Shown here: positions 46,571-55,288 of the stretch, piece after piece | Layout of the letters: each line of letters opens with the position of its first letter | Numbering within the stretch: the stretch's first letter is position 1 | Source of the DNA: an uncultured Clostridia bacterium | GTDB taxonomy: Bacteria; Bacillota; Clostridia; TANB77; CAG-508 | Assembly (NCBI GenBank): GCA_934133005.1 | Contig: CAKPAI010000001.1 | Coordinates: 186,001-250,000 of the forward strand | Direction of reading: 5' to 3' | DNA: 64,000 bases | Notes under the pieces: model-generated | Databases searched by the model: none | Seen by the model: only the letters and a program-made list of their open reading frames with translations | What the model was told of the DNA's origin: nothing | Made by a program: the position numbers and the translations under genes

Positions 46571-46690
46571 ATGAAATTTGCTGAAGGTATGATTTTAGGT
46601 GGACTAATAACTCTTGGCGCAACAATGATGTATAACGATAAAATGATGAAAAAAGGTAAAAAATTTATGAAAAAATTTGGAATGATGTAA
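46571..46690 (+). CDS. 39-residue basic, Met-rich small protein
   Basis: An ATG at 46571 with AAAGGAGG 8 nt upstream and a stop at 46690. It begins MKFAEGMILGGLITLGATMM, a short hydrophobic helix, and ends in a Lys-rich amphipathic stretch. It resembles the small YtxH-like membrane proteins of Firmicutes in layout. It follows the TauE/SafE pair by 28 nt and is followed by a terminator. Function unknown. Confidence 0.7.
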   Translation: MKFAEGMILGGLITLGATMMYNDKMMKKGKKFMKKFGMM

Positions 46691-46695
46691 AAAAT

Positions 46696-46740
46696 AAATC
46701 TGACATTAGGTTAATACCCTATCGTCAGATTTTATTTTTT
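46696..46740. terminator. terminator between converging genes
   Basis: Arms AAATCTGAC (46696-46704) and GTCAGATTT (46724-46732) with an inner AGG/CCT pairing, then TTATTTTTT on the plus strand. Confidence 0.85.
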
Positions 46741-46741
46741 A

Positions 46742-47917
46742 TTATTTATTTTTCTTTTCAACATTTTTCTTAAATATTGAACATACAATTAGTCCTAAAG
46801 CTAATATGCTATTTGCTATTACTAGTAGAATACTTAGTCCTGGAACTAATCCCAATAACCACATTACAAATACATATGCTAGTGCTATAAGTATTTTAAA
46901 TAAGTTTGTTTCTTTTTTGATTTTAGTACATATGATATTAGCTATTGGTACAGCTACTATACTTGAAGCAATTTGTAATGCTAATACATACATTAAAAAT
47001 ACTATCATAGATGGTAAAATTCCAATAATTGTGAAACAAGCAATTAAACAGACTATTGGAATCATAATAAGTGCAATTGCACCAAATCCAACTACATTTC
47101 CTAATTTGTTCTTTAATAATTTTTCTTCTTTATCTGCAAATTTTGGAATTGCTAAAGTAATAATTAGAATTACTATTACAGCTACTACAAGTGTGTATAT
47201 GCAATCTTTAACATAGTCTTGAACTGAAGATACTTCACTGTTTAATTCATTATATTCAATTTCTCCTGAACTTACTATTGCTGTAGGAAAGTTATTTGTA
47301 GGTGCAGAGTAACTTAATTTTCCTGCAATATTAGCATTGGCATCATCTGTTACTATTTTGTTTGTTGTTACAAACGCATCTCTACGAATTAGTCCACCAA
47401 AATTAAATGTAGAACAAGAAGTATGTAAATCTCTTATTATACATCCACCATTATTTATGGTAAGACTATTTGCCATACAGTACAAGTCATACATATAACC
47501 ATTTACTGTAATTTCATTTGCCATTACAAAAGCATCACTATATATGTAACTATTAGCGCTAAATGTAACTTTATTTGCCATAATAAATACATTTCCATCA
47601 ACAGCAGCATCTATTACAACTTCATTTGCCATAATAAAAGCATTTCCTGAAACAGTAGAAGTAATTTCAACTTTGTTTTCAAATATGTATTTATCTGAAG
47701 TTTCAACCTTTTGATTTGCAATAGCATCAATTAAAGAATTTATGCTATCTCCATCTAACTCCTCATTTGAATCTTCCTCTGTTGTAGTTATCATATCTCC
47801 ATAATCTTCTTCTGTTGTTATTTCTTCGTTATCTGCAAACACGCATGTTCCACAGAAAATTATTAAAAAAAGTGTAACTAAAACAATTTTTAATTTAGAA
47901 CTTTTTAGACTCTTCAT
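46742..47917 (-). CDS. bactofilin-like polymer-forming membrane protein
   Basis: 391 residues. Signal-like N-terminus (KIVLVTLFLIIFCGTCVFA, about 10-28) and an acidic linker. Then comes a right-handed-beta-like repeat region (about 75-200) in which the phrase MANEV or MANKV plus about 12 residues recurs five times. About four membrane segments follow (240-385). The beta repeats resemble bactofilin-type polymer-forming domains with a membrane anchor, placed outside the membrane. The ribosome binding site is AAGGGAG. The exact role is unknown; it stands alone. Confidence 0.7.
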   Translation of the reverse strand: MKSLKSSKLKIVLVTLFLIIFCGTCVFADNEEITTEEDYGDMITTTEEDSNEELDGDSINSLIDAIANQKVETSDKYIFENKVEITSTVSGNAFIMANEVVIDAAVDGNVFIMANKVTFSANSYIYSDAFVMANEITVNGYMYDLYCMANSLTINNGGCIIRDLHTSCSTFNFGGLIRRDAFVTTNKIVTDDANANIAGKLSYSAPTNNFPTAIVSSGEIEYNELNSEVSSVQDYVKDCIYTLVVAVIVILIITLAIPKFADKEEKLLKNKLGNVVGFGAIALIMIPIVCLIACFTIIGILPSMIVFLMYVLALQIASSIVAVPIANIICTKIKKETNLFKILIALAYVFVMWLLGLVPGLSILLVIANSILALGLIVCSIFKKNVEKKNK

Positions 47918-47987
47918 TTATATTCTCCCTTCATAAAATTACTATAATTATAATATATTTAAAGGTTAAAAATGTCAATAAAATATA

Positions 47988-48620
47988 TTATTTTTTATTA
48001 GTATATTCACAATACTTTTTCAGTTTGCATTTATCACATTTAGGGTTTTGTGATGTGCATATATTTCTACCATGCCAAATAAACAAATGGTTAACATCTT
48101 TATAATACTCAAACGGAATAATTTTTAATAGGTCTTTTTCTATCTTTTCCGGTTCTTTTTCTTTTGAAAAACCTAATCTTACTGAAACTCTTTTGCAATG
48201 TGTATCAACCGCTATTCCCTGTGGCTTATTAAAAGCTTCTAACATGATAACATTTGCACATTTTCTTCCCACTCCTGGAAGCTTTATAAGTTCATCTATA
48301 CTTTCTGGCACTTTTCCATTATATTCTTCTGATATAATTTGTGCAGTTTTCTTTAAATTCTTTGCTTTTGTTTTATAAAAACCACAAGAATGAATTAGCT
48401 CTTCTAATTCATTTATATCTATTTTTGCAATATCTTCTGCTGTTTTATATTTTTCAAATATTGGAGCAGTTACTTTGTTTACTCTTTCATCAGTGCATTG
48501 TGCAGATAAAACCACTGCAAATAACATTTGAAATGGAGTATTAAAGTCCAAACTGCATTTTGCATCTGGATACATTTTTATTAAGTTCTCTATTATCTCT
48601 GTTGCTGTTTCTTTGTTCAT
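47988..48620 (-). CDS. nth: endonuclease III
   Basis: 210 residues. Helix-hairpin-helix LPGVGRKCANVIM with the catalytic Lys (about 113-125), VDTHCKRVSVRLGF with the conserved Asp, and a C-terminal [4Fe-4S] cluster site C-x6-C-x2-C-x5-C (CTSQNPKCDKCKLKKYC). It removes oxidised pyrimidines and nicks abasic sites. Normal length, alone in its transcript as far as can be seen. Confidence 0.97.
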   Translation of the reverse strand: MNKETATEIIENLIKMYPDAKCSLDFNTPFQMLFAVVLSAQCTDERVNKVTAPIFEKYKTAEDIAKIDINELEELIHSCGFYKTKAKNLKKTAQIISEEYNGKVPESIDELIKLPGVGRKCANVIMLEAFNKPQGIAVDTHCKRVSVRLGFSKEKEPEKIEKDLLKIIPFEYYKDVNHLFIWHGRNICTSQNPKCDKCKLKKYCEYTNKK

Positions 48621-48744
48621 ACTAACATATTCCTTTCTTTTGGCATTATACTACAAAAAACGTCAAATTAAAATATTGCAGGACATAAAACATTCACATT
48701 TTACTAAAAAAATAATATTATATACTATCTGGAGGTAATACATA

Positions 48745-48936
48745 ATGTTTGAAGCTCTAAAGAAAACAATTGGTTTATGCTTACTTGGAATTGGTGCAGG
48801 AATGTTACTTGTTCTATTACTTCCTGTTACGGGTTGGCTATTTTGTATTGGATGTATTTTAGTTATACTTCGGAATAGCTTGGTTATTTGGAAAAGGAGG
48901 TTAACAAATGCAAATTGTTGTAAAAAAAGCTCCTAA
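48745..48936 (+). CDS. 63-residue two-helix membrane protein upstream of spoVM
   Basis: An ATG at 48745 with GGAGGT 8 nt upstream. A hydrophobic core of two membrane segments (about 9-45, GLCLLGIGAGMLLVLLLPVTG then LFCIGCILVILRNSLV) and a basic, Cys-containing tail. It overlaps the first codons of the spoVM gene (ATG at 48908) in another frame, so the two are probably co-translated. Possibly a sporulation membrane protein; that is context inference only. Confidence 0.65.
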   Translation: MFEALKKTIGLCLLGIGAGMLLVLLLPVTGWLFCIGCILVILRNSLVIWKRRLTNANCCKKSS

Positions 48937-48982
48937 ATTCTTAAGAGGTTTTATTAAACTAATATTTGGAGTAAAAGATTAA
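48908..48982 (+). CDS. spoVM: stage V sporulation protein SpoVM
   Basis: 24 residues starting MQIVVKKAPKFLRGF. The known Bacillus SpoVM is a 26-residue amphipathic helix with the same pattern, a basic start, PKFLxG and a hydrophobic/basic face. SpoVM recognises the curved forespore membrane and anchors the SpoIVA coat base. AAAGGAGG lies 8 nt upstream. In B. subtilis spoVM lies beside rpmB, as it does here (the genes converge). Too short for routine gene calling. Confidence 0.8.
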   Translation: MQIVVKKAPKFLRGFIKLIFGVKD

Positions 48983-49009
48983 AGCACTAACCTTAAAGAT
49001 TAGTGCTTT
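48981..49009 (+). terminator. hairpin after spoVM
   Basis: A perfect 10-bp stem, AAAGCACTAA and TTAGTGCTTT, with a 9-nt loop, overlapping the spoVM stop; the T-run is short. Confidence 0.6.
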
Positions 49010-49010
49010 A

Positions 49011-49069
49011 TAAAAAGTGACATATAGATATATTGAAACTTAGTATTTCCACATATCTATATGTCACTT
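49011..49069 (-). terminator. terminator of rpmB
   Basis: A perfect 17-bp inverted repeat (49015-49031 and 49053-49069; core GTGACATATAGATAT) with a 21-nt loop, followed on the minus strand by TTTTTAT. It ends rpmB transcription before spoVM. Confidence 0.8.
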
Positions 49070-49090
49070 GATTTTATATTTATCATAGAA

Positions 49091-49288
49091 TTAAGCTCTT
49101 GTTACTTTTCCAGCACGTAAGCATTTTGCACAAACTGGAATTGTTTTAACTTCACCATCTATAATTGCTTTTACATTTCTTAGATTTGGTTTCCATGTTC
49201 TAGAAGCTCTTCTACTAACATGAGAACGAGCTATACTTATTCTATTTCCGTGTGATACTGTTTTTTCACAAATTGCACATTTTGCCAT
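49091..49288 (-). CDS. rpmB: 50S ribosomal protein L28
   Basis: 65 residues from the ATG at 49288; a GTG at 49300 lies within the Shine-Dalgarno and is rejected. MAKCAICEKTVSHGN and VCAKCLRAGKV give the two CxxC pairs of the zinc-binding form of L28. HVSRRASRTWKPNLR is the conserved core. The ribosome binding site is GGAGG. Confidence 0.97.
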   Translation of the reverse strand: MAKCAICEKTVSHGNRISIARSHVSRRASRTWKPNLRNVKAIIDGEVKTIPVCAKCLRAGKVTRA

Positions 49289-49399
49289 AATTTTGCGCAC
49301 CTCCCTATTGACTTAATAAATCGACTATTTAATATAATAACATAAAAGTTTTGAAAATACAAGTTTTTTTTGAAAGTTTTTACATATCTACTCCTATTT

Positions 49400-50185
49400 T
49401 TATATTTCACACTGCTTTACATCTAATTTTGATACATTTAAAATCTTTTTTGCTACATCTATAAAATTACACTCTGTGTCGCTCAAATATATATCTAATT
49501 TTCCGCTATTCTCGTTATTGTTTTTTAATCCTGCATTTAATATTTTTTCTATTTCATATGCAATCATAGTTCCAGTATTTATAATTTTTACATTTGGCAG
49601 CTCTTCTTCCAAAATTTTAGTATATAGTGGATAATGAGTACAGCCTAATACTAGTGCATCTATTTTGCTAAAGTCTTTTATATACTCATGAATTGCAAGT
49701 TTTGCAATTTCATTTTCTGTCCAACCTTCCTCAGCCATTGGCGCAAGCATTGGGCATGCTCTATTTTCTATATGTAACGATTTATTTAATTTTTTCAATG
49801 TATTTTCCCAGCAATTGCTTCTTATAGTTCCATTTGTTGCAATTACTCCCACATTTTTTATATTTTCATTTTCTGCAATAAATTTTGCAGTAGGCTCAAT
49901 TATCCCTATAATTGGAATATCATATTCATTTTTTAAAGTATCTAAAGCTTGACTTGTAGCAGTTCCACAGGCAATTACTATTAATTTAACATTTTTTGAT
50001 ATTAAAAAATCTACTCCAGCTCTTGCAAGTTCTATTATAGATTCTTTAGATTTATTTCCATATGGAAAACTTTTTGTATCTCCAAAATAAACAATATCTT
50101 CATTTGGGAATTTTTTTCTTACTTCTTTGTATACAGTTAGGCCTCCTACTCCAGAGTCTAACATTCCTATTGGTCTTTTATTCAT
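49400..50185 (-). CDS. murI: glutamate racemase
   Basis: 261 residues. IGMLDSGVGGLTVYKEV carries the first catalytic region with Asp and Ser, IVIACGTATSQALD the first catalytic Cys, and LVLGCTHYPLY the second catalytic Cys. It makes D-glutamate for peptidoglycan. Stand-alone gene between rpmB and a Cys-rich protein gene. Confidence 0.97.
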   Translation of the reverse strand: MNKRPIGMLDSGVGGLTVYKEVRKKFPNEDIVYFGDTKSFPYGNKSKESIIELARAGVDFLISKNVKLIVIACGTATSQALDTLKNEYDIPIIGIIEPTAKFIAENENIKNVGVIATNGTIRSNCWENTLKKLNKSLHIENRACPMLAPMAEEGWTENEIAKLAIHEYIKDFSKIDALVLGCTHYPLYTKILEEELPNVKIINTGTMIAYEIEKILNAGLKNNNENSGKLDIYLSDTECNFIDVAKKILNVSKLDVKQCEI

Positions 50186-50334
50186 CTTATTTCCTTTCTT
50201 TAACTATGACATTATATGACTTTTCTAAAAAAAGCACAAGAGAAATTTAAAATTCATATTATATATTAAGCAATAAAATGCTAAAAGGTTATAGGTATCC
50301 CTCAAACCTAAATATTTTTTATGAGGAAGTTTTT

Positions 50335-50772
50335 ATGGAATACGATAAGAATATTTGTCCAGTTATCAATGTTGATGGAGTTATCGAAACAGGAAAGCAA
50401 TATGATTTAGACATTACTTTGCCAGAAGACAATAGAAATGTTATTTATGGTATTGTTAGAGATAGCTACAAAGAACCAATTGCTGACGCTGTCGTAAAAC
50501 TTATAGAAGTTGAAAACAGAATGGGAAAAGAAGTTAGAAAACCAGTTTCTCATACTTTCACAGATGAAGATGGTGAATTTGTTTTTGGCCCTCTTTGTGC
50601 TAATCGCTTATATGAAGTTGAAATTTGGGTAGATAATGTAAAACATGCTAAAATATGTACAGAATGTCACAGAAAAGGAAAATGTTTAAAAGGAACTGAT
50701 ATTGATTGCACTAAACCTTGTAGAGGAGATTCTTCTTGTTCTCAAACACCTGATTGTAGATCAAAAGAATAA
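50335..50772 (+). CDS. carboxypeptidase-regulatory-like beta-sandwich protein with Cys-rich tail
   Basis: 145 residues from the ATG at 50335 (GAGGAAG upstream). Residues about 30-105 look like a CarboxypepD_reg/Ig-like fold: VIYGIVRDSYKEPIADAVVKL and FTDEDGEFVFGPLCANRLYEVEI. The tail (about 110-145) has nine Cys including CTECHRKGKC and CTKPC, which could bind metal or cross-link. No signal peptide. Similar small proteins occur on spore or cell surfaces of Clostridia, but the role here is unknown. Confidence 0.6.
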   Translation: MEYDKNICPVINVDGVIETGKQYDLDITLPEDNRNVIYGIVRDSYKEPIADAVVKLIEVENRMGKEVRKPVSHTFTDEDGEFVFGPLCANRLYEVEIWVDNVKHAKICTECHRKGKCLKGTDIDCTKPCRGDSSCSQTPDCRSKE

Positions 50773-50787
50773 TTTTATTTATCTGAA

Positions 50788-50822
50788 AAACAAAGTGAGA
50801 AAAAAGCCTCACTTTGTTTTTT
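50788..50822 (+). terminator. terminator after the Cys-rich protein gene
   Basis: Arms AAACAAAGTGAG (50788-50799) and CTCACTTTGTTT (50808-50819), then Ts. On the minus strand it may also serve rpe. Confidence 0.85.
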
Positions 50823-51480
50823 AAATTTTTAGTTTCTTTATAACATTTTTATAATCTATGGCTTTTAATATTGCTGTTCCTGCAACTAATATATCTGCTC
50901 CATTTTCCTTTATTTTTTCTGCATTTTGCACATTTATTCCACCATCTGCTTCAATATCAAAATCTAGATTTTCTTCTGTTCTTATTTTATTTAATTCTCC
51001 AATTTTTTCTATTGTACTTTCTATTATTTTTTGACCGCCTTCTCCTGGTACTACTGTCATTACTAGTACTTCATGTATATATGGTAAAAATTTTTTAATA
51101 GCATCTATTGGTGTATCTGGATTTATTGCAAGACCTACTCTTCTTACTTTTTCTTTAATATATTTTATAATTTCAAATACTTCATTTTCATCTTTGCATG
51201 CTTCAAAATGAAAAGTTATTATATTAGGGATAAATATTGCATAGCTATCAACAAAATTTTTTATATCTTTTACCATAAGGTGTACATCCATTGGTGTTCT
51301 ACTAGCATGAGTTATATATTCACAAAAGTCAAGCATTTTATCGTGTGTATCATTTTTAACAAATTCGCCATCCATTACATCTATATGAAAATAGTTTGTT
51401 CCGCTATTATCCAAATTATGAATTACGTCTAATATTTTTTCTTCACTTGCATTTAAAAGTGAGGTTGCAACTTGTACCAT
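50821..51480 (-). CDS. rpe: ribulose-phosphate 3-epimerase
   Basis: 219 residues, a TIM barrel. IDVMDGEFVKNDTH, DVHLMVKDIKNF, LAINPDTPID and VTVVPGEGGQKII are conserved, as is the C-terminal DIEADGGINVQNA. It interconverts ribulose 5-phosphate and xylulose 5-phosphate. It follows rsgA by 12 nt, as in the rsgA-rpe order of Bacillota. Confidence 0.95.
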   Translation of the reverse strand: MVQVATSLLNASEEKILDVIHNLDNSGTNYFHIDVMDGEFVKNDTHDKMLDFCEYITHASRTPMDVHLMVKDIKNFVDSYAIFIPNIITFHFEACKDENEVFEIIKYIKEKVRRVGLAINPDTPIDAIKKFLPYIHEVLVMTVVPGEGGQKIIESTIEKIGELNKIRTEENLDFDIEADGGINVQNAEKIKENGADILVAGTAILKAIDYKNVIKKLKI

Positions 51481-51492
51481 ACTTTTTCTCCT

Positions 51493-52377
51493 TTATTTAT
51501 ATTTGTTATCTTCTTTTTTCTTTAATTCTTGATAAATTTTTACATAATTATCATATCTGCTTTTATTAATTTCATTACTTTCTAGAGCATCTTTTATTCC
51601 ACATTTTCTTTCTCCAACATGACTACATCCTATATATTCGCAATTTTCCACATATTTATTGAATTCTATAAAGTATTTATATAATTCTCTATAATCAATT
51701 TCATATATATCAAATGTTGAAAAGCCTGGAGTATCTGCAATAAAAGTATTTTCATTTATTTCATATAACTTAGTTCCAGTAGTTGTATTTTTTCCTCTTT
51801 TATTTTTTATACTAATTTCTCCTTCAATTGTAACTAAATCATTAAAAATAGCATTAATTAAAGTTGATTTTCCAACTCCTGAATTTCCTGAAAAGGCACT
51901 GATTTCTCCTTTTAATTCTTCTAACAACTTATCTATACCAATATTACCTTTTGCATTTGTTGTTATCACTTTATAGCCTAAGTCTGAATATATATTTTCT
52001 ATTTCTTCATAATCATTTTTACTATCTAAATCTATTTTGTTTAAGACTATTACTGGCTTAATTTTTAGCCATTCTGCAAATATAAGTTGCTTATCTAGAA
52101 GTAATAAATCCGGCTTTGGGTGTTTACATGATACTACCAAAATAATTTTTGTAATATTAGACATCTTCGGCCTTTTTATATATACCGTTCTCTCTTCAAT
52201 TTTTTCTATTACTGCTTCTTTTTTCTCTTCATTTAATATCTCAAATTGAACTTTGTCGCCTACTACAGGATTTAAATTTTCATTTTTTAGTCTTCCTCTT
52301 GCAACGGCTTCATAAATTTCATTATTTGATTTTATACAATATGTATTTGACTTATTTTCAACTATTATTCCTTGCAT
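51493..52377 (-). CDS. rsgA: ribosome small-subunit GTPase RsgA
   Basis: 294 residues from the ATG at 52377, with GGAG 6 nt upstream (an in-frame ATG lies at 52389). An N-terminal OB fold, then a circularly permuted GTPase: the NKIDLD motif comes before GNSGVGKSTLINA (G1) and DTPGF (G3). The C-terminal zinc site includes CEYIGCSHVGERKCGI. It checks late 30S assembly. Usual neighbour of prkC. Confidence 0.96.
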   Translation of the reverse strand: MQGIIVENKSNTYCIKSNNEIYEAVARGRLKNENLNPVVGDKVQFEILNEEKKEAVIEKIEERTVYIKRPKMSNITKIILVVSCKHPKPDLLLLDKQLIFAEWLKIKPVIVLNKIDLDSKNDYEEIENIYSDLGYKVITTNAKGNIGIDKLLEELKGEISAFSGNSGVGKSTLINAIFNDLVTIEGEISIKNKRGKNTTTGTKLYEINENTFIADTPGFSTFDIYEIDYRELYKYFIEFNKYVENCEYIGCSHVGERKCGIKDALESNEINKSRYDNYVKIYQELKKKEDNKYK

Positions 52378-52445
52378 ACTTTTCTCCATAATATGGATAC
52401 ATTATATCATCTATTATAATTTTTTTCCATTCTTTTTTATAATTA

Positions 52446-52492
52446 GCAAAATAAAACTTCACCTTATATATTAAGATGAAGTCTTTTATTTT
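52446..52492 (-). terminator. terminator of prkC-prpC
   Basis: An imperfect stem, ACTTCA.CTTA and TAAG.TGAAGT, extended by AT pairs, followed by a T-rich run on the minus strand. Confidence 0.7.
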
Positions 52493-54455
52493 ATTCAAAT
52501 GTGTATGATTCTGTAGTATTTAAATTAATTTCTTTTTGTTCTTTTAAAATATCATCCACATATACTTTCACAGTGACAGTACCTTTTCCTGTTGCTTTTG
52601 TTTCAATATTTGTTGAATTTAAATCTACATTTTTTTCATATACTTTATCTTCACCAACTTTTACAGTTAGTTTCTTTTCCTTTACAGTAGTTCCGCCAGC
52701 TACATTCTTATCATCAGCATTTGTATCATATCCACCAGTTATTGATTTTAAATTAATAATAATTTTTGCTGTCTTTGTTTCTGAAAGTTTATTTACTACA
52801 AGTGTTACTTCTGTTCCTTCATCAATGTTTTTGCCTTTTTCTATACTTTGAGAAAGAACTTCTCCATTATTTTTGCTTGTATCTTCTGAATATTCAATAG
52901 TTACTGTTAAATTTTTTCCAGTTAATGCATTTTTAGCATTTTCTTCTGAATATCCAACAACATTTGGCATTACTACTTGCGCAATTCCTGTTCCAATACT
53001 TACATGTATCTTTATTGCATCTCCTGCATTTGCACTTTCATTTGCTTCAATTTCTTGTGATATTACATAGCCTTCTTGTATTGTCTTACTTGTTTCTTCT
53101 ACTCTTTCTGCTTTTAATTTTGCATTTTCTAATGCTTTTACAGCCTCATCATATGTCACTCCAACCACCTTTGGAACAACTACTTTTTCTGTGCCTTTAC
53201 TAACTTTAACTTTTATTGTAGATTTTTCTTTTATTGTATAGTTTGCTCTATACTTAGGTGTTTGTTCATAGATTTGACCTTCTGCATAGTCTTTATTGTA
53301 ATCTTCTGATTCTTTTTCATATATAAGATTACTTTCCTTTGTTTTTTGAATTGCTTGTTCTTCTGTTAGTCCTATAAGTTCTGGAATTTGAACATCCTTT
53401 TTAGTTGTTAGTGCAGACACTGTCCCTAAAATTCCTACTACAACAATTGCTAATATAATTAAAATAAGCATTGTTACTAAAACAGGATGTATCTTCATAA
53501 ATTTAGCAAAATTGTTTTGTTTTTTCTTTTTAGTTCTTACATTGCTGTTTCTTTCCATATCAGGAGTAATTGCTCCCATTCTTCTAGTTAAACCATCATC
53601 TAAATTGTCTTCACCTACAAAATCTCCATCTGGTTCTTTTAGAGCTCTTGCTAAATCATTAAGCATTGCAGTTGCAGATTGATACCTTGCCATTGGCTCT
53701 TTTTGCATTGCCTTTAATATAATGTCATTCACTGCTTGAGGAATATTTTCGTTTACATCCATTGGAGCAACCGGAGTCTCTTGCATATGTTTTAATGCAA
53801 CAGATACTGACGTATCGCTATCAAAAGGAACTTTTCCAGTAAGCATTTCGTACATTACTACACCTAAAGAATATATATCAGATTTTGCATCAGTATATCC
53901 ACCTTTTGCTTGTTCTGGTGAGAAATAGTGAACAGAACCTATTGTAGTTCCAAATGCAGTTATTGTTGAATTAGACACGGCCTTTGCAATTCCAAAATCC
54001 GTAACCTTTGCTACTCCGTCTTCTGTAATTATTATATTATGTGGTTTTATATCTCTATGGACTATATTGTTTTTATGAGCAGTTTCTAGTGCAGAAGCTA
54101 TTTGCATTGCAATATTTACAGACCATTTCCAAGGAAGTGCACCTTCTTCTGTTATTATTTGTTTTAGAGTTTTACCTCTTACTAATTCCATTACTATGTA
54201 ATAAATATTATCTTCATTTCCAACATCATATATTGAAACAATATTAGGATGTGATAGGCTAGCTGCTGCTTGTGCTTCAGAATTAAATCTCTTTACAAAC
54301 TCTTCATCTGTTATAAATTCTTCCTTTAGAACTTTTACTGCAACATTTCTATTTAAAACAGTATCTTTTGCTTTATATACTGTTGCCATTCCTCCAACAC
54401 CAGTCTTGCTAATAATCTCATACCTGTTTGCTATTGTCTTCCCAATTATATTCAT
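52491..54455 (-). CDS. prkC: PASTA-domain Ser/Thr kinase PrkC
   Basis: 654 residues. A Hanks kinase domain (about 10-270) has GVGGMATVYKAKD, HRDIKPHNIII and DFGIAKA. A membrane segment (about 328-350) leads to three PASTA domains (about 355-555; each starts PE/PK/PN-x-V/I-G-x). The last 95 residues form a different beta-rich domain (Thr/Lys-rich, about 560-654), perhaps an Ig-like stalk. PASTA domains bind muropeptides, and the kinase signals in spore germination and wall growth. prpC precedes it. Confidence 0.95.
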   Translation of the reverse strand: MNIIGKTIANRYEIISKTGVGGMATVYKAKDTVLNRNVAVKVLKEEFITDEEFVKRFNSEAQAAASLSHPNIVSIYDVGNEDNIYYIVMELVRGKTLKQIITEEGALPWKWSVNIAMQIASALETAHKNNIVHRDIKPHNIIITEDGVAKVTDFGIAKAVSNSTITAFGTTIGSVHYFSPEQAKGGYTDAKSDIYSLGVVMYEMLTGKVPFDSDTSVSVALKHMQETPVAPMDVNENIPQAVNDIILKAMQKEPMARYQSATAMLNDLARALKEPDGDFVGEDNLDDGLTRRMGAITPDMERNSNVRTKKKKQNNFAKFMKIHPVLVTMLILIILAIVVVGILGTVSALTTKKDVQIPELIGLTEEQAIQKTKESNLIYEKESEDYNKDYAEGQIYEQTPKYRANYTIKEKSTIKVKVSKGTEKVVVPKVVGVTYDEAVKALENAKLKAERVEETSKTIQEGYVISQEIEANESANAGDAIKIHVSIGTGIAQVVMPNVVGYSEENAKNALTGKNLTVTIEYSEDTSKNNGEVLSQSIEKGKNIDEGTEVTLVVNKLSETKTAKIIINLKSITGGYDTNADDKNVAGGTTVKEKKLTVKVGEDKVYEKNVDLNSTNIETKATGKGTVTVKVYVDDILKEQKEINLNTTESYTFE

Positions 54456-54502
54456 AAATTTAAGTTCCTTTCTAAGCTTTCTTTTAGCTTATCTGCTGTA
54501 TA

Positions 54503-55249
54503 TTAGTTCTTTATTACTATTACAGTAATATTATCTAATCCACCGTTTTCATTTGCTTTTTCAACTAATATTTCTGCAATGTCTTTTTTATTTTCCTCTT
54601 CTTCATTATATTTTTTTATTAGCTCAAATATTTCAGTTTCTTTTATCATATTTGTAAGACCATCTGAATTCATTAAAAGAATATCTCCCTTAATAAAAGT
54701 CTTACTATATACATTTGGTTCCACTTTTTTCTCACAGCCAACTGCCTTTGTAATCATATTTTTCTTAGGATGATTAAAAGCTTCTTCTTTTGTTATTGTT
54801 CCGTCCTCTATTAAAGTTTGAACATAACTATCATCCCTTGTAATTTTTCTCATAAAATCTTTTCTTATTCTATAAACTCTGCTGTCTCCAATATGCCCTA
54901 TATATAATTTACTATTATATATCAAACATACATCTATGGTAGTTCCCATTCCTGTCATATCACTATCAGACATTGACTTCTCAAATACAACATTATTAGC
55001 ATTATCTATTGCTTTTTTTATCATATCTTCAGTTTGTTCTTTGCTTGCTTTACATTCTTCAAAATGCTTAAAAATATATTCTTTTACAGCTTCAGTTGCC
55101 ATTTTGCTTGCAACTTCTCCTGCACTGTATCCTCCCATTCCATCTGCTAATATGAATAACTTTATTTTTTGATTTTGTTCTGGAATGTAAAAATAATCTT
55201 CGTTTATTTTTCGTTGTTTTCCTATGTCTGTTTTAGCAAATATCTGCAT
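54503..55249 (-). CDS. prpC: PP2C-type Ser/Thr phosphatase PrpC
   Basis: 248 residues. GKQRKINEDYFYI, LADGMGGYSAGEVAS, HIGDSRVYRI, TITKEEAFNHPKKNMITKAVG and MNSDGLTNM hold the metal-binding Asp residues of bacterial PPM phosphatases. It dephosphorylates PrkC and its substrates. The gene lies 47 nt upstream of prkC in one unit. Confidence 0.96.
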   Translation of the reverse strand: MQIFAKTDIGKQRKINEDYFYIPEQNQKIKLFILADGMGGYSAGEVASKMATEAVKEYIFKHFEECKASKEQTEDMIKKAIDNANNVVFEKSMSDSDMTGMGTTIDVCLIYNSKLYIGHIGDSRVYRIRKDFMRKITRDDSYVQTLIEDGTITKEEAFNHPKKNMITKAVGCEKKVEPNVYSKTFIKGDILLMNSDGLTNMIKETEIFELIKKYNEEEENKKDIAEILVEKANENGGLDNITVIVIKN

Positions 55250-55288
55250 TTTTCATCACTCCCATCTTTGCAAGAGATTTTGCATAAA

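Noticed and set aside
49289..49300. Upstream GTG start for rpmB
   Set aside because: It lies inside the Shine-Dalgarno GGAGGTG; the ATG at 49288 gives the usual L28 N-terminus.
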